Shown here: piece by piece, positions 39,842 to 52,300 of the stretch
How positions within the stretch are numbered: the first letter of the stretch is position 1
How the letters are laid out: each line of letters opens with the position of its first letter
Source of the DNA: Tetrahymena thermophila SB210
Taxonomy: Eukaryota > Ciliophora > Oligohymenophorea > Hymenostomatida > Tetrahymenidae
Reading direction: 5' to 3'
Assembly (NCBI RefSeq): GCF_000189635.1
Contig: NW_002476484.1
Coordinates: forward strand, 744,001-808,000
Length of the DNA: 64,000 bases
The notes under the pieces: generated by a model
The model's database searches: none
Told to the model about the DNA's origin: nothing
Seen by the model: the letters and a program-made list of their open reading frames with translations, nothing else
Translations under genes and position numbers: made by a program

Positions 39842-41452
39842 TAATTTAGAATTGAGTTTATTCTAAATTAAATTAATAAATAAATACTTTATATTAAAAC
39901 TTTATAAATAATTTACATACATATTCTATCTTAACAAAAAGTTAGTTCAATTTTAAAATTAATTTTTTAACTTTTTTATTTAAAATAATATAAAGCTATT
40001 AAATTTAAAATATATTTTGTGCTGGAACTTTATTTTATAATTTTTAAAACTGATATTATTAAATTTTAATTGATTATAAGCCATATTTATATTTTATAAA
40101 TATAGTGCCACCCTATAAGAGTTGGGTTAGTATTATTTATTCTTTAAAAATACATTTCATAAAATATAAAGATATTTTTTAAAAAAAAACCAAAAAATAT
40201 AATTCATAAAAAGTGGCATACCAACCACTATATTTTTTTATGACATCTTGCAATATATTTGTTATACAAATTTTATTTTACAAAATTTATTTGCTTTAGT
40301 TTGTAAATTACGGATGAAAGTTATCATGATGATAATAAAATTAGTTATTAAAAATTCCATATTAAAATAAAAATAGAATAATACTAATATTAAAATATTG
40401 AAATTTAGACTTTTTTAATCCATATTATTATAGGTAATAAAATGAATTTTAGAAACTTTTATTTATAAATAAAGTAAAAAATGGTTAGAGGTAAACGTAA
40501 ATATTTATTAATCACAATTCAAAACTGAAATAAAATTTATTGCTGTTAACTTTTTTTCTAAAATAAAAAAGATTATCAATCATCCAAATAAATTTAATCA
40601 GAATTAAAAGTAGGGTTGATTTAGAAAGAAACACAAATTAATAATCTAGTTTTTATTTAAGCTTAATATGTATGTATATGTTTTCATAATCAATCTATGA
40701 TTATTAAAATACCAACCAAGCTACTATTTATTTTATAACTAAGCAATAGATATCTTAGTTAGTAATCCTTACTAATTTTTGAGCATTAAGAAAAAGTTTA
40801 TCATTTAGTTTAGATCATTAAAATTCTAAATATAGAAATTTAGTATCAAATACTTCTTTTAAATTCAATGAAATATATTTTATTTGTTAATAGCAATAAA
40901 ACTATAGTAAAAATAATCTAAAAAAAAGAGAAAATAATATGAAGATAACTTTTAAAATTAAAACATTTACAAATGATTTCATTTTTTTAAACGAAAAAAA
41001 AAAAACATTTAATTCATAGACTAAATGATTTTGCTTAAAGTAATTATAAACAGAGAATAAATTCGAAAATGATTTATATCTTTTTATCTTTATTTTTCAT
41101 TCAAAGTAAAATAGATCATTCATAAAATCAATAAGCTTTTTTATTTAAAATACTTTGGCATACGTTTTTATAATCAATTATTATTATTGATTGATTATTA
41201 CGACACTTACCAAAAAAAAAATATTTACATTTGAATAAATAAATAAACACCTTATCTGGTAATATCTATTTATGATTTGATAATTCAAAAATAGGATGGA
41301 TAACTATCAAAATTTCAGAATAGAAAAACAAACTTCCTTTATTCAAACAATCAAAGATATTTCAAAAATTTAATATAAATATAAAACAATATCATAAAAA
41401 TAAATATAATTTAATAAATAGATAAATAAGAATAATTACAAAAAAAAAGAAA
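39842..41452. other. Spacer between hydrolases A and B, with a relic of exon 1
   Basis: The spacer matches the G-H spacer (61483-63419) over much of its length, for instance TTACGGATGA at 40309 and 62229, and the block from TTGGCATACG to GACACTTACCAAA at 41156 and 63137. At about 40938-41050 it carries a decayed copy of a family exon 1 (see the separate pseudogene entry). The last 60 bp before gene B end in a purine-rich A-tract. Confidence 0.55.
40938..41050 (+). pseudogene. Relic of hydrolase exon 1 upstream of B
   Basis: ATTTACAAATGATTTCATTTT-like DNA followed by AAACGAAAAAA and CATTTA aligns with the start of family exon 1 (TATATGAAAAATTTCCATA, then AAAAGAAGAAAAA). The reading frame is broken by a TGA and an indel. 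The same relic occurs in the same place upstream of H (62877-63010), so it predates the duplication. Confidence 0.45.
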
Positions 41453-43444
41453 ATGAGTAATAATTTCATCTAAAAAATAACAGAAGAAGAAGAAGAATAT
41501 CTTGAAAATTTAGGAATATATAAAAAATTTCCATATTTAAAAGAAGAAAACTAAAAATTTAACTAGTTTGCTGAGTCTTTTATCAAAGATTATAATACTG
41601 ATAGTAGATCTGGGGATAATTAAATTGAATATTCAAGTTAAAATCTGAAAAATGATTTAGATTTACAAAATAATTAATCTAATAGTTCGAATGAAATTGA
41701 ATAAACTAAAAGCCCTAAATCTAACACATAATCCAAAATGTTGAATTCTTCACATAAAAATTTTGATAGTAGATTAGAAAATGTTATTTATCAAAGTCCA
41801 TAACAATTTTAAGATTCAACAAATGATAATAAAAATGAAAGTGATCATCTTAAAATTAGAAGTAGTCATAAATTAGAAACCTTTTAAGATTCACCATATA
41901 ATGAAGAAGTAATTTTTTATGTTATATACTTTAATTCATTCTTTATCATTTCTTTTATTCCTCAAAAAGCTAGAAAAATATTTTTTATTGAATTATTTTT
42001 TCAGGAAACTAAAAAGTTTTATTTTCATATGCCAATATATATCGAAATTATAGTATAATCCTAAGTAATTTTATTTTATATTTAAAAATGTTTTATGATA
42101 AGTTAGAACATAAAAAATAAATGAAGTATTTTGAAAATTGTTGCTTTCATTTATTTGAAATTTTTTTATTTTAAATTTAAATACTTTTATTGTTATTATT
42201 TTAAAATTATATCATCAATTCTCTAATTAACTCTGTTAATAAATTAATTATTTTTTAAGATTAAAAAGACATCAAAAATGAGTACAGATTCATAAACCTC
42301 TGAAGAAAAAATAAAAAAAAACTTTTTTATTAAATTAGTAGATAATATCTTAACTAGAATCAAAAATTTAGTCTTCCAAGATTATGATTCTCAGTTTTAT
42401 GGATTGGATAATTAAAAAATAAATTTAGATGAGATAAAAAAATAAAGTGATGGTAGAATTACTTACAAAAATAAATAGGATTTGAAAACAATTACTTTTT
42501 TAACATCTGGATATTTAACTTAGGACATCAAAGTCTCAATTAATTTTTTAAGTTTAGCAAATACTAATAAAATAGATTGTTAAGACAATTTGTTTATTTT
42601 TTTCAGATGGTCTGATAGCTCATTATTAGATATTGCTAAACTTTTTGATAAATGCTAAAAAAAACCTTCAATTTATAAATATTATTTTTACAGTTTGATA
42701 AATAATTTTTTAATGAAACATTTTAGCGATATTACAATAACAGCAATTTATTGGTTGGCAATAGCATTTGAAAAATATTTGGAGTTATATCCTCCCTTAC
42801 TTAACGGTTTTATTAAAGGAATTAAATGTAAACTTGATAAAATGATTTAAAACTTTAAACAGGCTTACTAAGAGGCTAAAAATAGTGGTGCGGTTTTAGC
42901 TAAATGTATAAACAAACTAAATTTAATGGGAAATTTAAATATAGATTTTATAGGTCACAGTTTAGGAACTGTAGTAATTGCCTATGCTTTGAGGGATTTA
43001 TCTATTCCTGCTAGATATTTAATGCTTTTTGGAGGAGCTGCAACAACACAAGAAATTGAAGTTTATTAGCACAATTTTTAAAAGTGTTATAATTTCTATT
43101 CTGATCATGACAAAGTGATTTAAGCATTTCTAAAATATGCAAAGCTGATTGATGATTAAGATTTTATAGGAGTAAAATCATTTGGCTAAATAAAAGATAA
43201 ATTTTTCAATTTAAATACAAAAATTGATCACATGGTTTATATATTAGAATTTGATAAATATTATAATACTGCAATGGCAGAATTTAATAAGTCTTCTAAT
43301 AGTATAGATCTTATTGAGAAACCAAATATAATGAAAATAGGATTTGGAGGATTATTACTTTATTTATTAAAAAACAATTCTTAAAGTAATTAAGTATCTG
43401 TAATTTATATGTTTATTCTCTACATATACTATTTGTTTAAATGA
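41453..43444 (+). CDS. Hydrolase B: DUF726-like alpha/beta hydrolase
   Basis: Two exons, 41453-41908 and 42260-43444; 546 codons plus TGA. It has the same plan as A but belongs to a second subfamily shared with E and H: exon 1 is shorter (152 residues), starts with an acidic EEEEEYLE run before IYKKFPYLKEE, and has no internal repeats. Exon 2 has TITFLTSGYLTQ, AKNSGAVLAKCI, the intact nucleophile elbow IDFIGHSLGTV, RYLMLFGGAAT, NFYSDHDKV and FNLNTKIDHM. A Ser-Asp-His triad is therefore plausible. The C-terminus is hydrophobic. The 351-bp intron is longer than in subfamily A/D/G. Substrate is unknown; members of this fold are lipases, esterases or acyl hydrolases. Confidence 0.8.
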
Positions 43445-43599
43445 TAATTTAGAATCAAATAGTTAGTGTATTCTAAATAAATGAATTGAAATCTTAAGCA
43501 ACATTTCATAAAATCTTTATTAATTTATCAAAATTTCTAAATTAATTTAATGTCATTCCAAGTTTAAAAAAAATTTTTTAGGTTTTATATTTATTTTTT

Positions 43600-44455
43600 T
43601 TTAACAAAATTTTAAAAATATTTTTAAATAACATTATGAATAATTATGAACCTTAAATTTATCAACACTATTTAAAAGAATTGTTATATAGTTGATTATA
43701 GGCACGTTTTAGCTATATTGTAATAAAAGGTATTTATTGGTTGTTAGAGTTACTCAATATGTGCATCAAATAAGTTGGATCTTCTTTTTTTTAAAATAAA
43801 TTAGAGCATTTAAAACAGTACTGGATTCAACAAATAAAGATTTTTAAGTTGCTTATGAATAGGCTAAAAATTATGGCGCAATTTTAGCTGAAATTATAAA
43901 AAATCAATGATTAATGAGAAGATTAAATATTTATTTTATGGGTCACAGCTTAAGAGCAGTAGTCACTGCTTATGCGATCAGAAATTTATAGATGTCTGCT
44001 AGATATTTAATGCTTTTTAGAGTTACAACAATTACAGAAATTCAAGACTATTCCCAAAAGTTTTAAATGGGGTTTTACTTCTATTTTGAAAACGACACAG
44101 TGGTTAAAACATATCTAATAAAAGCAAAGGTTGTTGGCAATTAAGAATTTGGAGGAACAATACCATTTTAGTTTAAATAATAATATTTTCAATTTAAATA
44201 CAAATATTCATCATCTTGATTAAATGAATGAATAAATATTAAGAGTATTATAATCTGACTATGGTATAATTTAAATCACCTTCTAATAAAATAGAATTAC
44301 TTGAGAAATTAAATTTTATTAAATCAGGATAAAGACGATTATTACTTTATTTACTAGAAGATAATTCTAAAAATAATTAATTATCTGTATTTTATTTGCT
44401 TATTCTCTACATTTATTAACTATCTTAATGATAGTTTAGAATTGAGTATATTCAT
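43600..44455 (+). pseudogene. Hydrolase C: decayed exon-2 fragment
   Basis: A fragment of a subfamily A/D/G exon 2, starting inside the domain and running to the usual hydrophobic end. It has an in-frame TGA where D encodes Cys (D phrase LLDSCL; near 43693), another TGA just before the elbow (CAATGATTAATGAG near 43907), GHSLR instead of GHSLG, a short deletion in the strand after it, and a frameshift near the end. No exon 1 or promoter-like flank precedes it. The same lesions occur in F. Confidence 0.8.
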
Positions 44456-46477
44456 AATTAAATTAATATCTTATCTTAAATTAAATCTTTTAAATCTTTA
44501 TTAATTTTTTACATATTCTTTCTTCATAAAAATTAAGTTCAGTTTTTAAAATATATTTTTTAAATTCATTTTATTTGAAAAAATATTAAACTAAAAAATT
44601 GTAAATATTGAGTTGGAATTTTATATTATAATTTTTTAAGAAAATGTAATAAAATTTAATTTTTATAAATATCATACAGATGTTTCACCCCTAGTATCTC
44701 GCGGTTTTTATTTATATTTTGATTTGTATAAAACAAATCAAAATATAAAGAAAATAAATACAAAGGATACTCGTGGTGAAATATCTGTATTTGCTTATTA
44801 ATTTTAAATTATTTAAGAGTTAACTCTTAAGCATTAATTAAAAAGCTATTTTTTAAAAATCTTTGATTTTTTTAATTAAAAATTAATTATTAATAAAAAC
44901 TCAATTCACTAGTTTTTGAGTCTTAAATTAAAATATTCAAATGATTAATTAACATTTCGTATTTTATTTGATGACTCAACATTAATGATACGTTTTTATG
45001 ACATCAATAACTCGATTTTGAATTTAAGAATGATTATCGTAGTATTTATAATATTTAATATGTGATGTAATATAAAATAGCTTAATAGTTAAGCTGTATA
45101 TTCGACTAATGACAAAATAATCGTTTTTGAAATATTTATCAATTTTCTAAAAATTTTATTTTTAGTTTTTCCTTGAAGTAAGATCTCGACATTTTCTAAA
45201 TTTATACTTACAATTAACTTATTTGAATGATAAATATTAGCTATTATTTTTAAAAATGTATATGGTGAATACTTTTCTTATTAGATTTATGATTAAAATA
45301 AAATGATAAAAATAATATCGGATAATCTAAAGACACGTTCTAGCTAAATCATTTAGAATAATCAATAATTTAATTAAAATGAAAGCTCATTTAATAAAAT
45401 TTTTTCCTTAAAATTGTTTTATATTCTTCGATATTTATCTCTAAAAAATGAAAAAAGAGATATTTGATGCTGAAAATCTTAAAAATTAAAAGGTAAATAT
45501 ATATAGCGTTTTAGTAAATAACCTATTTTATATTTGTTAATTTAGCTTTAAAAGATAGGATTTATTTTGCTTTATTTTTCTAGATTATTATCAACGCACT
45601 TAAGTTTGATTATTAGATTAAATTATGCAGTTCATATAAACTTAAAAGAATAAACAGCTCTTACCAACTTCATTATTCAAAAATATTAAAATAAAATCAA
45701 AATGGATTTGCTTAAATATTGAAATCCTCAAAATTAAGAGCTAATTGTCCATATGGATTGAGTAAAATGAGTTATTTTATATTTATTTATTTAGCTTTCC
45801 AATTTAATACTATTTTTTTAAATTACCAACACATTAAAATTTGAATATTAGACTAAAATAAATAAGTAGCTCATTTAGATTAAAAAAAAAACAGATATTA
45901 CCAAATTTATTTTAAAAAAAAACCAAAGTAAAATAGAAAAGGAATAGTTTATTTATTGAAATGCTGTAAAATATTCATTAGTAATCCAAATTTTAGTGGG
46001 CAATATAATAAATAACCAAAATAGAAATCTATTATAAAAATTGCATTTAATACAGACTAATACAAATTTTAATGTCAAAATTTATTATCCAGGTATGATA
46101 TAATAACAAAATTTAATGATCTGGGCAAAATTAATCATAAGATGACATAGTGAAGTCATTAGAAACACAACGTCAGAGTCTTAATTAAATTTAACGTACT
46201 CATATACTACTAGACGTATATCAATTAATGATTGATTATCATACAGTAACGAAGCAATTATTTCTTTTAATGCTAAATATCTTATTTACTGATCTCTCTT
46301 TAGGATTTTAGTATTCAGAGGTCTGATATTTATCTACATTTCTGTTTGGTTAAAATAATAATGTCCAATATATTAAAATAACCAACAATAAATAGTACCA
46401 TCTAAAACAACCAAAAAAGTATAATATAATAATAAAAAACTAAAATTTAAAACTAAAAAAAAAAAAGAAAAAAAAAA
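44456..46477. promoter_or_regulatory. 5' flank of hydrolase D
   Basis: About 2 kb duplicated as the flank of G (57236-59438) and, from about 44800, of A. It contains an inverted-repeat element (listed separately) and otherwise only AT-rich DNA without open frames. The last 80 bp before the ATG are the conserved purine-rich leader. Confidence 0.5.
44674..44790. mobile_element. MITE-like inverted repeat, copy 1
   Basis: Two arms of about 55 bp face each other across a spacer of about seven bases. The outer ends are ATACAGATGTTTCACC and its near-complement GGTGAAATATCTGTAT; the inner ends are TATTTTGATTTGT and ACAAATCAAAATA. No coding capacity. Such short non-coding palindromes look like non-autonomous DNA transposons, although target-site duplications are not obvious. 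Confidence 0.5.
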
Positions 46478-48525
46478 ATGATAAGTTTACTTCTCTCAAC
46501 ATTAACAGAAGACTAAAATTATTTTTCAGATTTGAAAATCTATGAAAAATTCCCTTATTTAAAAGAAGAAAAATCAATATTTAATGAATAAGTTTAACAG
46601 CTTTGCTATTAATATTCTGATAAAATATGTGAAGAGGAGTAAGTTTAACTTTAGACTGGTAATTTTAACTTAGACTGCCTAGGAAGTCATTTAACTTAAT
46701 CAATTAATTCAACTGATTAAACTAGATTGTAAAAATAATATCTTGGATTTCCTAGATTTAAGCAAATAGAATAAAAAACTGACTCTACGAATGAGGATAA
46801 TACATTTGAAAACTAATAAGACAAAAGCCTTAATCTTAACTCATAAGAGCTGATTGATTCACCAGGTAGATATAATGGCAGAATATATGAAGGTGAAGAT
46901 GCTTAACATTCTTTAAATAATTCTTAAGAGTAAATCTACTTAGATTCACTAAATGATAGAGTAATGCTCAATTTTATATACCTTAAATCATTCCTTATTT
47001 TTTCTTTTATTCCTTTAAAATTGATTTAGAAAAATTTTAAAAAACTTGATTTTTGCATTTAAAAATTTATTGAGATTATAATGAAATATTTTGATAATAA
47101 TTGGTATATCTTTTAATTTATTTAAAGAATAATCATATAAAATATTATCTTACAAGTTATTTCTTAAAATATCTATTAATTCTGTTAATAAATTTATCAT
47201 TTTTTAAGTGTAAAAGATCAAAGAGAACACAAATTAATCCTGAATAAATGGAACAAGTAATAAAACATAGATTTTTAAATTCTCTATATTTAACTATATT
47301 AATAAATTAATCGTTTTTTAAGATTAAAAGGTCACAGATAAGTGGAAATGAGCAAGAATTAACTGAAGAAACTAAAGGCGTAATAAAACAAGGATTTCTA
47401 AGTTCACTATAATAAATTATATCATCTAAATTGTAAAGTTTTTTAGTATCAAATAAAAATCCTATGTTTTATGGTTTGGATGATTGTTTAATAGATCTAA
47501 ACTAGATATAATAAGGATATGATGGTAGAATTACTTACAAAAATAAACAACAATTGTAAACAGTTACCTTTTTAATATCTGGCTATTTAACTTAGGATCT
47601 TAAAGCCTCAGAAAACTTTTAAATATTAACTAATACTAAGAATAAAGAATCTTAAGAAAATTTGTTTATTTTCTACAAATGGTCAGACAGTAGACTTTTC
47701 AAAATTTTAGATAAATTTTTAAATAATATTATGCACAATTATGAACCTGAAATTTATCAAGACTATTTAAAAGAATTGTTAGATAGTTGTTTATAGGCTT
47801 GTTTTAACGATGTTATAATAAAAGGCATATATTGGCTGTTAGAGTTACTCAATATGTGCATCAAATAAGTTGGAACACCTTTCTTTTTAAATTAAGTTAG
47901 AATACTTAAAACCGCTCTTGATACAACAATTGAAGACTTTTAAGTTGCTTATGAATAGGCTAAAAATGGTGGCAAAATTTTAGCTGAAAATATAAACAAT
48001 CTAAAATTAATGAGAAAATTAAATATAGATTTTATGGGTCACAGCTTAGGAGCAGTAGTCACTGCTTATGCGGTGAAAAATTTATCAATGTCTGCTAGAT
48101 ATTTAATGCTTTTTGGAGGAGTTGCAACAGTCAAAGAAATTCAAGACTATTCCAAGAAGTTTTAAATGTGCTATAACTTCTATTCTGAAAACGACACTGT
48201 GGTTAAAACATGTCTAGTAAAAGCAAAAGTCGTTGGCGATCAAAAATTTGTAGGAACAATACCATTTAGTTTTAATAATCAAATTTTCAATTTAAATACA
48301 AAAATTGATCATCTTGATTATATGAATAAATATTAAGAGTATTATAATCTTGCAATGGAGTAATTTAAATCACCTTCTAATAGATTAGACTAAACTGAGA
48401 AAATAAATTTCATGAAATTTGGATTAGGAGAATTATTACTTTATTTATTACAAGATAAGCCTAAAGATAAATAAGTATCTATATTTTATCTGTTTGTTCT
48501 CTACATTTATTAATTATTTTTATGA
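46478..48525 (+). CDS. Hydrolase D: DUF726-like alpha/beta hydrolase
   Basis: Three exons, 46478-46960, 47209-47256 (only 48 bp) and 47323-48525; 577 codons plus TGA. The N-terminal part starts MISLLLSTLTEDQNYF, then KIYEKFPYLKEE, with one copy of the QIEQKtDst...ENQQDKSLNL motif that is triplicated in A. The hydrolase part has TVTFLISGYLTQ, AKNGGKILAENI, an intact elbow MGHSLGAV, RYLMLFGGVAT, NFYSENDTV and FNLNTKIDHLDYM. A Ser-Asp-His triad is likely. The C-terminal 20 residues are hydrophobic. Gene G has the same exon lengths and nearly the same sequence, so both copies seem under constraint or very recent. Confidence 0.82.
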
Positions 48526-49368
48526 TAGTTTAGTTTAGAATTGAGTATTCTAAATTAAATTAATCATATTTCTTAAATTAAATCTTTTAAATATTTATTA
48601 ATTTTTTACATACATAAATACATCTATTTTCATAAAAAGTTATTTCAATTTTAAAATAAATTTTTTGATTCTTTCTATTTAAATAATTAAATAAATTAAA
48701 AATATAAATTGTGTTAGAACTTTATTTATCTTATCATTTTTTAAAAAACATTATAAAATTTTAATTAATTATAAGCCATATATTTTTTATAAATACAGCA
48801 CCACCCTTAAAGCTTTAGGACAATATTATTTAATTATTTTATCGTTTATTGGAAACAGGAGGGTTTGTTTAAGAGGAATTAATTTATTTAAGTAAATTTA
48901 ATTTTATTTTTACAAATATTTATTTACTTACAAAAATATAAATGATATTAAAAATAAAAAAACAATAATAAAATCTAATATATTTTAGGTTAAAAAAAAC
49001 TTTTTCAAAATATTGAAAAATAAAAAAAACCTTTAATATTCAATATTTGCTCATCACTAGAAATATTTTTTAAAGACAACTAATCTTTTTGATTTAAGAC
49101 ACTTGCTTATTAATTTGAATTGTTATGATTAATTCATTGAGCTAAAATTTATAATAAATCTGTGTAAATTTTAAATAAATATCAAATATAATAAACTTTA
49201 AATTAAAAATTATTTCTTAAATAAATAAATAAAATAAAATTAGAGGAATAAAAAAGATAAAAAATTAATCAAATAATAGCTATCAAATAAATTCAATGAG
49301 CTTTATTGTTTTAAATTAGTTTTAATAATTAAAAATATCACAATCCAAAACAAATAAACTGTTTTTAC
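48526..49368. other. Junction between hydrolase D and the LRR array
   Basis: Similarity to the 3' flank of G continues to about 48833 (CTTTAGGACAATATTATTTA) and then stops sharply. Beyond this, AT-rich DNA without a clear open frame leads to the first LRR exon; one short repeat-unit piece (AAATATCACAATCCAAAACAA at 49335) belongs to the array. If the last LRR exon is not spliced out, its frame ends at a TGA near 49333. Confidence 0.5.
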
Positions 49369-52300
49369 CTAAGGTTAAGTATCAAATTTGAGAGATTAAT
49401 GCAATTTGTTAAACCTGAACATAAGCCTGATGCACCTTCTTCACCAATTTCATTCTCACTTTTAAAAAAAATATATCATTAAATAGTTAATTGGAAGGAA
49501 AAAATGAAGAAAGAATATGAAATAATAAGATAGATTAATTAATAATAAAAGTAAAAGTTGAAAATAAAATGATGAGTTAAATAAACAAAGAAAGAACAAA
49601 AAAAAAGCAAGCACAATATAAAGAAAAAGAAAAAAGTGCTTTATTGTTTTAAATTAGTTTTTATAATTAAAAATATCACAATCCAAAACAAATAAACTGT
49701 TTTTACCCAAGATCAAGCGTCAAATTTGAGAGATTAATGCAATTTGCTAAACCAGAACCTAAGCCTGAAGCACCTTCATCGCCAATTTAATTATACCTTT
49801 TTAAATATTGAAGAAAAAATATATCATTAAATAGTTAATTTGAAGGAAAAAATGAAGAAAGAATATGAAATAATAAGATAGATTAATTAATAATAAAAGC
49901 AAAAGTTGAAAATAAAATGATGAGTTAAATAAGCAAAGAAAGAACAAAAAAAAAAAGCAAGCACAATAAAAAGAAAAAGAAAAAAGAGCTTTATTGTTTT
50001 TAATTAGTTTTTATAATTTAAAATATCACAATCCAAAACAAATAAACTGTTTTTACCCAAGACAAAGTGAGAGATTAATGCAATTTGCTAAACCAGAACT
50101 TAAGCCTGATGCACCTTTATCACCAATTTTATTGTAACTTTTTAAATATCGAAGAAAAAATATATCATTAAATAGTTAATTAGAAGGAAAAAATGAAGAA
50201 AGAATATGAAATAATAAGATAGATTAATTAAAAATAAAAACAAAAGTTGAAAATAAAATGATGAGTTAAATAAGCAAAGAAAGAACAAAAAAAAAAAGCA
50301 AGCACAATAAAAGGAAAAAGAAAAAAGAGCTTTATTGTTTTAAATTAGTTTTTATCATTTAAAATATCAAAATCCAAAACAAATAAACTGTTTTTACTAA
50401 AGGTCAAGTGTCAAATTTGAGAGATTAATGCAATTTGCTATACCAGAACCTAAGCCTGATGCACCTTCATCACCAATTTAATTTCTTCTTTTTAAATATT
50501 GAAGAAAAAATATATAATTAAATAGTTAATTAGAAGGAAAAAATGAAGAAAGAATATGAAATAATATAAACACAAAAGTTGAAAATAAAATTATGAGTTA
50601 AATAAACAAAGAAAGAATAAAAAAAAAAGCAAGCACAATAAAAAGAAAAAGAAAAAAGAGCTTTATTGTTTTAAATTATTTTTAATAATTTAAAATATCA
50701 CAATCCAAAACAAATAAACTGTTTTTACCTAAGGTTAAGCATCAAATTTGAGAGATTAATGCAATTTGCTAAACCAGAACCTAAGCCTGATGCACCTTTA
50801 TCACCAATTTCATTCTCACTTTTTAAATATTGAAGAAAAAATATATCATTAAATAGTTAATTAGAAGGAAAAAATGAAGAAAAAATATGAAATAATAAGA
50901 TAGATTAATTAATAATAAAAGCAAAAGCTTAAAATAAAATGATGAGTTAAATAAACAAAGAAAGAATAAAAAAAAAGCAAGCACAATAAAAAGAAAAAGA
51001 AAAAAGAGCTTTATTGTTTTAAATTAGTTTTTATAATTTAAAATATCACAATCCAAAACAAATAAACTGTTTTTACCTAAGGTTAAGCATCAAATTTGAG
51101 AGATTAATGCAATTTGCTAAACCAGAACCTAAACCTGATGCACCTTCATCACCAATTTCATTCTCACTTTTTAAATATCGAAGAAAAAATATATCATTAA
51201 ATAGTTAATTGGAAGGAAAAAATGAAGAAAGAATAAGAAATAATAAGATAGATTAATTAATAATAAAAGCAAAAGTTGATAATAAAATGTTGAGTTAAAT
51301 AAGCAAAGAAAGAATAAATAAAAAAAGCAAGCACAATAAAAAGAAAAAGAAAAAAAAGCTTTATTGTTTTAAATTAGTTTTAATAATTTAAAATATCATA
51401 ATCCAAAACAAATAAACTGTTTTTACCGAAGTTCAAGTGTCAAATTTGAGAGATTAATGCAATTTACTAAACCAGAACCTAAGCCTGATGCACCCATTTC
51501 ACCAATTTTATTGTAACTTTTTAAATATTGAAGAAAAAATATATAATTTAATAGTTAATTAAAAGGAAAAAATGAATAAAGAATATGAAATAATAAGATA
51601 GATTAATTAATAATAAAAGCAAAAGTTGAAAATAAAATGATGAATTAAATAAACAAAGAAACAACAAAAAAAAAAGCAAGCACAATAAAAAGAAAAAGAA
51701 AAAAGAGCTTTATTGTTTTAAATTAGTTTTTATAATTCAAAATATCACAATCCAAAACAAATAAACTATTTTTACCCAAGATCAAGTGTCAAATTTGAGA
51801 GATTAATGCAATTTGCTAAACCAGAACATAAGCCTGATACACCTTCATCACCAATTTAATTTCTTCTTTTTAAATATCGAATAAAAAATATATAATTAAA
51901 TAGTTAATTAGAAGGAAAAATAGAAGAAAGAATATGAAATAATAAGATAGATTAATTAATAATAAAAGCAAAAGTTGAAAATAAATTATGAGTTAAATAA
52001 ATAAAGAAAGAACAAAAAAAAAAGCAAGCACAATAAAAAGAAAAGAAAAAAGAGCTTTATTGTTTTAAATTAGTTTTTATAATTAAAAATATCATAATCT
52101 AAAACAAATAAACTGCTTTTACCGAAGTTCAAGTGTCAAATTTGAGAGATTAATGCAATTTACTAAACCAGAACCTAAGCCTGATGCACCTACATCACCA
52201 ATTTAATTCTTACTAATTAAATATTGAAGAAAAAATATATAATTAAATAGTTAATTAGAAGGAAAAATGAAGAAAGAATATGAAATAATAAGATAGATTA